In this document: positions 51,192-63,036 of the stretch, in pieces
Layout of the letters: every line of letters begins with the position of its first letter
Position numbering within the stretch: position 1 is the stretch's first letter
NCBI GenBank assembly: GCA_028752905.1
Contig: JAQNBH010000278.1
Location: forward strand, 124,001 to 188,000
Direction: 5' to 3'
Origin: Cladorhizidae sp. MBARI D1340-BT2
Taxonomy: Eukaryota > Porifera > Demospongiae > Poecilosclerida > Cladorhizidae
DNA length: 64,000 nt
Position numbers and translations under genes: made by a program
The notes under the pieces: generated by a model
What the model was told of the DNA's origin: nothing
Database searches by the model: none
The model's input: only the letters and a program-made list of their open reading frames with translations

Positions 51192-53895
51192 GTCAGGAGT
51201 GCACCAGACTAGACATTAATTACATGTGCAAGGTCAGGAGTGCACCAGACTAGACATTAATTACATGTGCAAGGTCAGGAGTGCACCAGACTAGACATTA
51301 ATTACATGTGCAAGGTCAGGAGTGCACCAGACTAGACATTAATTACATGTGCAAGGTCAGGAGTGCACCAGACTAGACATTAATTACATGTGCAAGGTCA
51401 GGAGTGCACCAGACTAGACATTAATTACATGTGCAAGGTCAGGAGTGCACCAGACTAGACATTAATTACATGTGCAAGGTCAGGAGTGCACCAGACTAGA
51501 CATTAATTACATGTGCAAGGTCAGGAGTGCACCAGACTAGACATTAATTACATGTGCAAGGTCAGGAGTGCACCAGACTAGACATTAATTACATGTGCAA
51601 GGTCAGGAGTGCACCAGACTAGACATTAATTACATGTGCAAGGTCAGGAGTGCACCAGACTAGACATTAATTACATGTGCAAGGTCAGGAGTGCACCAGA
51701 CTAGACATTAATTACATGTGCAAGGTCAGGAGTGCACCAGACTAGACATTAATTACATGTGCAAGGTCAGGAGTGCACCAGACTAGACATTAATTACATG
51801 TGCAAGGTCAGGAGTGCACCAGACTAGACATTAATTACATGTGCAAGGTCAGGAGTGCACCAGACTAGACATTAATTACATGTGCAAGGTCAGGAGTGCA
51901 CCAGACTAGACATTAATTACATGTGCAAGGTCAGGAGTGCACCAGACTAGACATTAATTACATGTGCAAGGTCAGGAGTGCACCAGACTAGACATTAATT
52001 ACATGTGCAAGGTCAGGAGTGCACCAGACTAGACATTAATTACATGTGCAAGGTCAGGAGTGCACCAGACTAGACATTAATTACATGTGCAAGGTCAGGA
52101 GTGCACCAGACTAGACATTAATTACATGTGCAAGGTCAGGAGTGCACCAGACTAGACATTAATTACATGTGCAAGGTCAGGAGTGCACCAGACTAGACAT
52201 TAATTACATGTGCAAGGTCAGGAGTGCACCAGACTAGACATTAATTACATGTGCAAGGTCAGGAGTGCACCAGACTAGACATTAATTACATGTGCAAGGT
52301 CAGGAGTGCACCAGACTAGACATTAATTACATGTGCAAGGTCAGGAGTGCACCAGACTAGACATTAATTACATGTGCAAGGTCAGGAGTGCACCAGACTA
52401 GACATTAATTACATGTGCAAGGTCAGGAGTGCACCAGACTAGACATTAATTACATGTGCAAGGTCAGGAGTGCACCAGACTAGACATTAATTACATGTGC
52501 AAGGTCAGGAGTGCACCAGACTAGACATTAATTACATGTGCAAGGTCAGGAGTGCACCAGACTAGACATTAATTACATGTGCAAGGTCAGGAGTGCACCA
52601 GACTAGACATTAATTACATGTGCAAGGTCAGGAGTGCACCAGACTAGACATTAATTACATGTGCAAGGTCAGGAGTGCACCAGACTAGACATTAATTACA
52701 TGTGCAAGGTCAGGAGTGCACCAGACTAGACATTAATTACATGTGCAAGGTCAGGAGTGCACCAGACTAGACATTAATTACATGTGCAAGGTCAGGAGTG
52801 CACCAGACTAGACATTAATTACATGTGCAAGGTCAGGGGTGCACCAGACTAGACATTAATTACATGTGCAAGGTCAGGAGTGCACCAGACTAGACATTAA
52901 TTACATGTGCAAGGTCAGGAGTGCACCAGACTAGACATTAATTACATGTGCAAGGTCAGGAGTGCACCAGACTAGACATTAATTACATGTGCAAGGTCGG
53001 GAGTGCACCAGACTAGACATTAATTACATGTGCAAGGTCAGGAGTGCACCAGACTAGACATTAATTACATGTGCAAGGTCAGGAGTGCACCAGACTAGAC
53101 ATTAATTACATGTGCAAGGTCAGGAGTGCACCAGACTAGACATTAATTACATGTGCAAGGTCAGGAGTGCACCAGACTAGACATTAATTACATGTGCAAG
53201 GTCAGGAGTGCACCAGACTAGACATTAATTACATGTGCAAGGTCAGGAGTGCACCAGACTAGACATTAATTACATGTGCAAGGTCAGGAGTGCACCAGAC
53301 TAGACATTAATTACATGTGCAAGGTCAGGAGTGCACCAGACTAGACATTAATTACATGTGCAAGGTCAGGAGTGCACCAGACTAGACATTAATTACATGT
53401 GCAAGGTCAGGAGTGCACCAGACTAGACATTAATTACATGTGCAAGGTCAGGAGTGCACCAGACTAGACATTAATTACATGTGCAAGGTCAGGAGTGCAC
53501 CAGACTAGACATTAATTACATGTGCAAGGTCAGGGGTGCACCAGACTAGACATTAATTACATGTGCAAGGTCAGGAGTGCACCAGACTAGACATTAATTA
53601 CATGTGCAAGGTCAGGAGTGCACCAGACTAGACATTAATTACATGTGCAAGGTCAGGAGTGCACCAGACTAGACATTAATTACATGTGCAAGGTCAGGGG
53701 TGCACCAGACTAGACATTAATTACATGTGCAAGGTCAGGAGTGCACCAGACTAGACATTAATTACATGTGCAAGGTCAGGAGTGCACCAGACTAGACATT
53801 AATTACATGTGCAAGGTCAGGAGTGCACCAGACTAGACATTAATTACATGTGCAAGGTCAGGAGTGCACCAGACTAGACATTAATTACATGTGCA
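51192..53895. repeat. 41-bp minisatellite array A8 (about 66 units)
   Basis: The most homogeneous A array. About 39 consecutive units from 51192 show no variant I could see; GGGGTGC then appears near 52836, 53534 and 53697, and AGGTCG near 52999. Confidence 0.97.
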
Positions 53896-54546
53896 CGTAC
53901 ACTTCCCTATATAGAGAGTGCTAGTACACTTCCCTATATAGAGAGTGCTAGTACACTTCCCAATATAGAGAGTGCTAGTACACTTCCCAATATAGAGAGT
54001 GCTAGTACACTTCCCTATATAGAGAGTGCTAGTACACTTCCCAATATAGAGAGTGCTAGTACACTTCCCAATATAGAGAGTGCTGCCACACTTCCCTATA
54101 TAGAGAGTGCTAGTACACTTCCCAATATAGAGAGTGCTAGTACACTTCCCAATATAGAGAGTGCTACCACACTTCCCAACATAGAGAGTGCTAGTACACT
54201 TCCCAATATAGAGAGTGCTAGTACACTTCCCTATATAGAGAGTGCTAGTACACTTCCCTATATAGAGAGTGCTAGTACACTTCCCTATATAGAGAGTGCT
54301 AGTACACTTCCCTATCTAGAGAGTGCTAGTACACTTCCCTATATAGAGAGTGCTAGTACACTTCCCAATATAGAGAGTGCTAGTACACTTCCCTATATAG
54401 AGAGTGCTGCCACACTTCCCTATATAGAGAGTGCTAGTACACTTCCCTATATAGAGAGTGCTGCCACACTTCCCTATATAGAGAGTGCTGCCACACTTCC
54501 CTATATAGAGAGTGCTAGTACACTTCCCTATATAGAGAGTGCTACC
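53896..54546. repeat. 27-bp minisatellite array B12 (651 bp)
   Basis: Same layout as B4 with one CTATCTAG marker near 54313. Near its right end it has GCCAC in the second-last boundary, as B10 does, whereas B4, B11 and B13 have AGTAC. Confidence 0.95.
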
Positions 54547-54803
54547 TGTGAGAAAGGCGAACCCTCTTACCACTCTAGCAGGCCCGTAGGAAGCAAATGT
54601 AAACCTGTACAGCAACTAAGCCACACCCACAATGGGAGTGGCTTTACTTGCTACTGGAATAAACACACCCAACTTATACTCTATCTAATAGCACTCCTTT
54701 TGGAGCTACAGCAGGATTTATACAGACATTTTTGTTAGGGGGGGGGGGGGAGGAAAAATGGGGAGGAAAAATGTGTACCTAATTGGCAGACTGTGCAGGG
54801 TAT

Positions 54804-56146
54804 TCAAGGGTAGGGGGATCTGGGGGAAGCAAGAGCTTCTTCCCAAACTGCCTGAACAACATCATAATTGGAAATGATGCTGCTCAGTGAGGACGCCCTG
54901 ACTGTCCACCTAGTGGGACAGAGGGTTCTAAAACCAGTTGTTCCAGGACTAATTTCTGCCTTAATCTTGTTAAACAAGCCTTCTCGCCGAGGTGAGTATT
55001 TAAGCAGTTTAGATATTTCAAAAGTAGTATCTAGAGTATTCCTCAGAATTTGATTATTCTTGATGGTATCTCCAGCAGCTAAATTTAAAGCATGACCATA
55101 GCAATGGACAAAAATAGCTCGTGACTCTTCTCCACAAATTTGAGTAGAAGTCCCACCCCTTATACCACACATGTTTGCAGCACCATCATAGCATTGAGCA
55201 CGACAGTTATGAATGCTAAGACTCATACGACCAATCACATCCTTCAAACTACCAACCAAGACATCTGCTTTTATGGACTCAACATGGTCAAGGCCATAGA
55301 AGTCTTCATGGGGTTGAAAATCATCATCAACCCACCGAAAGCAAATTACGAATTGCTCCTTATATTGGATGCATCCGACACTTCATCAGCCATCAGGGCA
55401 AAATACTTGGCTTGCTGGATAGAACAGGCTATGTAATGCATTATTTTAATAACTTCATTTTGTATTTGGGGACTAGTATATTTATCAGTTTTCTTACTTA
55501 ACATGGCCGATATTGCAGGATCGTCCAATGCACGAAGATGCATTAATTGCATGAAGTTACTGGCAACTTCATCACCAGCACCACGAAAAGCTATTCCTTG
55601 TCTAGCTAGGAATTGAATATACTGAGCTATCTTGATAAGGTACTCTCTGTTCACGGCTTTTTGCAAAGCATGTTGAGAAGATAACATACTTCCAACATCA
55701 CTAGTCGTACCTGGTATAGTGATCACTAAATCGGTAGCTGCTTCATGATATTTTGTGCTCTCATGTTTGTTGAAACATCGAGTTCTATCCTTCCAGTTAC
55801 TGAACCCAGACAAAAAGGTTGAGTCTGCATGTTTCCTTATCATCTTCAGTTTACCTAAAATATATACTAGCTGTGAAATATGGAATGATTGCTGCCAATA
55901 TGAGTGGCAGCTAGGCTTACTACCAGAAGCTGCCCCACTGTATCTTACCTGTTTGGATTGCTTGCACACACGTCAAACAATAAGCCATGTCTCGTAGTGA
56001 AGCCATTTCCATTGGTTGAACCAAGCGCTCTGAAAAGAGCGATAAGAGATATTGGTTCGGCCGAAAGATCGCTTAGGAAAACTAAAGTTAGTTGGTTGAG
56101 TCGGATGATCGGGAAGCTTAGGACAATTTGGTAACCTGGAAGCCAT
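54804..56146 (-). pseudogene. hAT transposase relic, copy 12
   Basis: Haplotype E/Y/Q, as copy 10, which lies 11881 bp to the left. Intron 55855-55948; frameshifts near 55986-55990 and 55358-55366. Confidence 0.9.
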
Positions 56147-56283
56147 GCTGAAAAGACGAAATCTGACTATCTTTAATTAAATATTAATTTAATTATTTTT
56201 ATCCATTGCTACTAGTCACATAGGTAGGCTAGTTGTCCTTCAGTGTACTTCTATTCATGTCTCACCATATGATACTGTGAAGT

Positions 56284-56357
56284 AAAAAAAAAATAAAATA
56301 AAAAAAAAAAATAAAAAAAAAATAAAAAAAAATAAAAAAAAATAAATAAATAAAAAA
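56284..56357. repeat. A-rich tract, copy 12 (74 bp, T-patterned)
   Basis: Same T pattern as copy 10 apart from one T in the later part of the tract. Confidence 0.93.
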
Positions 56358-57069
56358 GTGTGGTTTTCGTGAAGTAGGCTTGTTCGGTCCAAACCTATAC
56401 GGCAATTGCCGGAATATTACTTCCTAACAATATAAATCTTCAGAAGAAGTCTCAGCACAACTTCTCTTTCCAGGTTCGCTTTCTTTGACGCCCAGACCTT
56501 ACTATTGCTTCTCTCTCACAATAGCCTTATCTAGACCAAGTATATAATCAAACAGTCTTCTCTCTCTCTCTCTAGACCTCTGCCCTCCTTTTCTGTATAA
56601 GGCAAGTTGATTATAATCAACAATAACAAAATGATGTACAAGACCACGCGTCTATCAAGACATCATTACTCCTATTGTTTTCTACCAAATTATATATTAC
56701 ACAGAGCCAAGTCAGCTCAGTTCCGAGTCTCTCTTCAGTTCATTGAGGAGTTAGTTTGTTGAGGGGCATTCCTTCTTTCTTCCGGCTTGTTGATTACTCC
56801 TTCTCCTCCAAGTCTCTTGTTCTTTTATAGGCAGCTGGTTTATCTTGTGTTGTGCCTAGGATCATTCTCCTCAGAGACTGATCTGACCAATCAGGAGTTC
56901 CTTTTTCCAACCAATCAGGGGTCTCTGCTGTTGAAGTGGGATGATCCATAGTTGCGGTTTTGGTTCTGAGTTGGTGGGTGTCTACTGCCACTTGTGGGTG
57001 TGTAGTGTCAACCTCCCTCTGACAGTGTTTCCCCTCTAACAGCTTCCGCTGTCAGGGCTTTCTCTGACA
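56358..57069 (-). promoter_or_regulatory. Promoter-like segment, copy 12
   Basis: TATA box at 56822-56829; 712 bp. Confidence 0.55.
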
Positions 57070-57145
57070 CTACCACACTTCCCAATATAGAGAGTGCTGC
57101 CACACTTCCCAATATAGAGAGTGCTAGTACACTTCCCTATATAGA
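57070..57145. repeat. 27-bp repeat stub B' (copy 12)
   Basis: 76-bp form. Confidence 0.93.
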
Positions 57146-57358
57146 TTACTAGCTCATGCACAACACCAAGAACTCCAGGATTACTAGCTCACACAACACC
57201 AAGAACTCCAGGATTACTAGCTCACGCACAACACCAAGAACTCCAGGATTACTAGCTCACACAACACCAAGAACTCCAGGATTACTAGCTCACGCACAGC
57301 ACCAAGAACTCCAGGATTACTAGCTCACACACAGCACCAAGAACTCCAGGATTACTAG
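57146..57358. repeat. 33-35-bp minisatellite array C (after core 12)
   Basis: Six units, 213 bp. Confidence 0.94.
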
Positions 57359-59570
57359 GTCAGGAGTGCACCAGACTAGACATTAATTACATGTGCAAGG
57401 TCAGGAGTGCACCAGACTAGACATTAATTACATGTGCAAGGTCAGGAGTGCACCAGACTAGACATTAATTACATGTGCAAGGTCAGGAGTGCACCAGACT
57501 AGACATTAATTACATGTGCAAGGTCAGGAGTGCACCAGACTAGACATTAATTACATGTGCAAGGTCAGGAGTGCACCAGACTAGACATTAATTACATGTG
57601 CAAGGTCAGGAGTGCACCAGACTAGACATTAATTACATGTGCAAGGTCAGGAGTGCACCAGACTAGACATTAATTACATGTGCAAGGTCAGGAGTGCACC
57701 AGACTAGACATTAATTACATGTGCAAGGTCGGGAGTGCACCAGACTAGACATTAATTACATGTGCAAGGTCAGGAGTGCACCAGACTAGACATTAATTAC
57801 ATGTGCAAGGTCAGGAGTGCACCAGACTAGACATTAATTACATGTGCAAGGTCAGGAGTGCACCAGACTAGACATTAATTACATGTGCAAGGTCAGGAGT
57901 GCACCAGACTAGACATTAATTACATGTGCAAGGTCAGGAGTGCACCAGACTAGACATTAATTACATGTGCAAGGTCAGGAGTGCACCAGACTAGACATTA
58001 ATTACATGTGCAAGGTCAGGAGTGCACCAGACTAGACATTAATTACATGTGCAAGGTCAGGAGTGCACCAGACTAGACATTAATTACATGTGCAAGGTCA
58101 GGAGTGCACCAGACTAGACATTAATTACATGTGCAAGGTCAGGGGTGCACCAGACTAGACATTAATTACATGTGCAAGGTCAGGAGTGCACCAGACTAGA
58201 CATTAATTACATGTGCAAGGTCAGGAGTGCACCAGACTAGACATTAATTACATGTGCAAGGTCAGGAGTGCACCAGACTAGACATTAATTACATGTGCAA
58301 GGTCAGGAGTGCACCAGACTAGACATTAATTACATGTGCAAGGTCAGGAGTGCACCAGACTAGACATTAATTACATGTGCAAGGTCAGGAGTGCACCAGA
58401 CTAGACATTAATTACATGTGCAAGGTCAGGAGTGCACCAGACTAGACATTAATTACATGTGCAAGGTCAGGAGTGCACCAGACTAGACATTAATTACATG
58501 TGCAAGGTCAGGAGTGCACCAGACTAGACATTAATTACATGTGCAAGGTCAGGAGTGCACCAGACTAGACATTAATGACATGTGCAAGGTCAGGAGTGCA
58601 CCAGACTAGACATTAATTACATGTGCAAGGTCAGGAGTGCACCAGACTAGACATTAATTACATGTGCAAGGTCAGGAGTGCACCAGACTAGACATTAATG
58701 ACATGTGCAAGGTCAGGAGTGCACCAGACTAGACATTAATTACATGTGCAAGGTCAGGAGTGCACCAGACTAGACATTAATGACATGTGCAAGGTCAGGA
58801 GTGCACCAGACTAGACATTAATTACATGTGCAAGGTCAGGAGTGCACCAGACTAGACATTAATTACATGTGCAAGGTCAGGAGTGCACCAGACTAGACAT
58901 TAATTACATGTGCAAGGTCAGGAGTGCACCAGACTAGACATTAATTACATGTGCAAGGTCAGGAGTGCACCAGACTAGACATTAATTACATGTGCAAGGT
59001 CAGGAGTGCACCAGACTAGACATTAATTACATGTGCAAGGTCAGGGGTGCACCAGACTAGACATTAATTACATGTGCAAGGTCAGGGGTGCACCAGACTA
59101 GACATTAATTACATGTGCAAGGTCAGGGGTGCACCAGACTAGACATTAATTACATGTGCAAGGTCAGGAGTGCACCAGACTAGACATTAATTACATGTGC
59201 AAGGTCAGGAGTGCACCAGACTAGACATTAATTACATGTGCAAGGTCAGGAGTGCACCAGACTAGACATTAATGACATGTGCAAGGTCAGGAGTGCACCA
59301 GACTAGACATTAATTACATGTGCAAGGTCAGGAGTGCACCAGACTAGACATTAATTACATGTGCAAGGTCAGGGGTGCACCAGACTAGACATTAATTACA
59401 TGTGCAAGGTCAGGAGTGCACCAGACTAGACATTAATTACATGTGCAAGGTCAGGAGTGCACCAGACTAGACATTAATTACATGTGCAAGGTCAGGAGTG
59501 CACCAGACTAGACATTAATTACATGTGCAAGGTCAGGAGTGCACCAGACTAGACATTAATTACATGTGCA
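57359..59570. repeat. 41-bp minisatellite array A9 (about 54 units)
   Basis: Right-hand fingerprint matches array A4: GGGGTGC triplet near 59044, 59085 and 59126, ATTAATGAC near 59271, and GGGGTGC near 59372. Confidence 0.97.
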
Positions 59571-60221
59571 CGTACACTTCCCTATATAGAGAGTGCTAGT
59601 ACACTTCCCTATATAGAGAGTGCTAGTACACTTCCCAATATAGAGAGTGCTAGTACACTTCCCAATATAGAGAGTGCTAGTACACTTCCCTATATAGAGA
59701 GTGCTAGTACACTTCCCAATATAGAGAGTGCTAGTACACTTCCCAATATAGAGAGTGCTGCCACACTTCCCTATATAGAGAGTGCTAGTACACTTCCCAA
59801 TATAGAGAGTGCTAGTACACTTCCCAATATAGAGAGTGCTACCACACTTCCCAACATAGAGAGTGCTAGTACACTTCCCAATATAGAGAGTGCTAGTACA
59901 CTTCCCTATATAGAGAGTGCTAGTACACTTCCCTATATAGAGAGTGCTAGTACACTTCCCTATATAGAGAGTGCTAGTACACTTCCCTATCTAGAGAGTG
60001 CTAGTACACTTCCCTATATAGAGAGTGCTAGTACACTTCCCAATATAGAGAGTGCTAGTACACTTCCCTATATAGAGAGTGCTGCCACACTTCCCTATAT
60101 AGAGAGTGCTAGTACACTTCCCTATATAGAGAGTGCTGCCACACTTCCCTATATAGAGAGTGCTAGTACACTTCCCTATATAGAGAGTGCTAGTACACTT
60201 CCCTATATAGAGAGTGCTACC
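59571..60221. repeat. 27-bp minisatellite array B13 (651 bp)
   Basis: Same layout as B4, including the single CTATCTAG unit near 59988. The minus-strand 99-residue frame (59991-60290) is identical to that of B4 and B11. Confidence 0.95.
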
Positions 60222-60481
60222 TGTGAGAAAGGCGAACCCTCTTACCACTCTAGCAGGCCCGTAGGAAGCAAATGTAAACCTGTACAGCAACTAAGCCACA
60301 CCCACAATGGGAGTGGCTTTACTTGCTACTGGAATAAACACACCCAACTTATACTCTATCTAATAGCACTCCTTTTGGAGCTACAGCAGGATTTATACAG
60401 ACATTTTTGTTAGGGGGGGGGGGGGGGGAGGAAAAATGGGGAGGAAAAATGTGTACCTAATTGGCAGACTGTGCAGGGTAT

Positions 60482-61824
60482 TCAAGGGTAGGGGGATCTG
60501 GGGGAAGCAAGAGCTTCTTCCCAAACTGCCTGAACAACATCATAATTGGAAATGATGCTGCTCAGTGAGGACGCCCTGACTGTCCACCTAGTGGGACAGA
60601 GGGTTCTAAAACCAGTTGTTCCAGGACTAATTTCTGCCTTAATCTTGTTAAACAAGCCTTCTCGCCGAGGTGAGTATTTAAGCAGTTTAGATATTTCAAA
60701 AGTAGTATCTAGAGTATTCCTCAGAATTTGATTATTCTTGATGGTATCTCCAGCAGCTAAATTTAAAGCATGACCATAGCAATGGACAAAAATAGCTCGT
60801 GACTCTTCTCCACAAATTTGAGTAGAAGTCCCACCCCTTATACCACACATGTTTGCAGCACCATCATAGCATTGAGCACGACAGTTATGAATGCTAAGAC
60901 TCATACGACCAATCACATCCTTCAAACTACCAACCAAGACATCTGCTTTTATGGACTCAACATGGTCAAGGCCATAGAAGTCTTCATGGGGTTGAAAATC
61001 ATCATCAACCCACCGAAAGCAAATTACGAATTGCTCCTTATATTGGATGCATCCGACACTTCATCAGCCATCAGGGCAAAATACTTGGCTTGCTGGATAG
61101 AACAGGCTATGTAATGCATTATTTTAATAACTTCATTTTGTATTTGGGGACTAGTATATTTATCAGTTTTCTTACTTAACATGGCCGATATTGCAGGATC
61201 GTCCAATGCACGAAGATGCATTAATTGCATGAAGTTACTGGCAACTTCATCACCAGCACCACGAAAAGCTATTCCTCGTCTAGCTAGGAATTGAATATAC
61301 TGAGCTATCTTGATAAGGTACTCTCTGTTCACGGCTTTTTGCAAAGCATGTTGAGAAGATAACATACTTCCAACATCACTAGTCGTACCTGGTATAGTGA
61401 TCACTAAATCGGTAGCTGCTTTATGATATTTTGTGCTCTCATGTTTGTTGAAACATCGAGTTCTATCCTTCCAGTTACTGAACCCAGACAAAAAGGTTGA
61501 GTCTGCATGTTTCCTTATCATCTTCAGTTTACCTAAAATATATACTAGCTGTGAAATATGGAATGATTGCTGCCAATATGAGTGGCAGCTAGGCTTACTA
61601 CCAGAAGCTGCCCCACTGTATCTTACCTGTTTGGATTGCTTGCACACACGTCAAACAATAAGCCATGTCTCGTAGTGAAGCCATTTCCATTGGTTGAACC
61701 AAGCGCTCTGAAAAGAGCGATAAGAGATATTGGTTCGGCCGAAAGATCGCTTAGGAAAACTAAAGTTAGTTGGTTGAGTCGGATGATCGGGAAGCTTAGG
61801 ACAATTTGGTAACCTGGAAGCCAT
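60482..61824 (-). pseudogene. hAT transposase relic, copy 13
   Basis: Haplotype K/Y/R, as copy 11, which lies 11875 bp to the left. Intron 61533-61626; frameshifts near 61664-61668 and 61036-61044. Confidence 0.9.
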
Positions 61825-61961
61825 GCTGAAAAGACGAAATCTGACTATCTTTAATTAAATATTAATTTAATTATTTTTATCCATTGCTACTAGTCACATA
61901 GGTAGGCTAGTTGTCCTTCAGTGTACTTCTATTCATGTCTCACCATATGATACTGTGAAGT

Positions 61962-62035
61962 AAAAAAAAAATAAAATAAAAAAAAAAAATTAAAAAAAAA
62001 TAAAAAAAAATAAAAAAAAATAAATAAATAAAAAA
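61962..62035. repeat. A-rich tract, copy 13 (74 bp, T-patterned)
   Basis: T pattern like copies 10 and 12 with one extra T (ATTAA), although the adjacent transposase relic matches copy 11. A mosaic breakpoint therefore lies between them. Confidence 0.93.
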
Positions 62036-62747
62036 GTGTGGTTTTCGTGAAGTAGGCTTGTTCGGTCCAAACCTATACGGCAATTGCCGGAATATTACTT
62101 CCTAACAATATAAATCTTCAGAAGAAGTCTCAGCACAACTTCTCTTTCCAGGTTCGCTTTCTTTGACGCCCAGACCTTACTATTGCTTCTCTCTCACAAT
62201 AGCCTTATCTAGACCAAGTATATAATCAAACAGTCTTCTCTCTCTCTCTCTAGACCTCTGCCCTCCTTTTCTGTATAAGGCAAGTTGATTATAATCAACA
62301 ATAACAAAATGATGTACAAGACCACGCGTCTATCAAGACATCATTACTCCTATTGTTTTCTACCAAATTATATATTACACAGAGCCAAGTCAGCTCAGTT
62401 CCGAGTCTCTCTTCAGTTCATTGAGGAGTTAGTTTGTTGAGGGGCATTCCTTCTTTCTTCCGGCTTGTTGATTACTCCTTCTCCTCCAAGTCTCTTGTTC
62501 TTTTATAGGCAGCTGGTTTATCTTGTGTTGTGCCTAGGATCATTCTCCTCAGAGACTGATCTGACCAATCAGGAGTTCCTTTTTCCAACCAATCAGGGGT
62601 CTCTGCTGTTGAAGTGGGATGATCCATAGTTGCGGTTTTGGTTCTGAGTTGGTGGGTGTCTACTGCCACTTGTGGGTGTGTAGTGTCAACCTCCCTCTGA
62701 CAGTGTTTCCCCTCTAACAGCTTCCGCTGTCAGGGCTTTCTCTGACA
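62036..62747 (-). promoter_or_regulatory. Promoter-like segment, copy 13
   Basis: TATA box at 62500-62507; 712 bp. Confidence 0.55.
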
Positions 62748-62823
62748 CTACCACACTTCCCAATATAGAGAGTGCTGCCACACTTCCCAATATAGAGAGT
62801 GCTAGTACACTTCCCTATATAGA
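62748..62823. repeat. 27-bp repeat stub B' (copy 13)
   Basis: 76-bp form. Confidence 0.93.
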
Positions 62824-63036
62824 TTACTAGCTCATGCACAACACCAAGAACTCCAGGATTACTAGCTCACACAACACCAAGAACTCCAGGATTACTAGCT
62901 CACGCACAACACCAAGAACTCCAGGATTACTAGCTCACACAACACCAAGAACTCCAGGATTACTAGCTCACGCACAGCACCAAGAACTCCAGGATTACTA
63001 GCTCACACACAGCACCAAGAACTCCAGGATTACTAG
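62824..63036. repeat. 33-35-bp minisatellite array C (after core 13)
   Basis: Six units, 213 bp. Confidence 0.94.
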
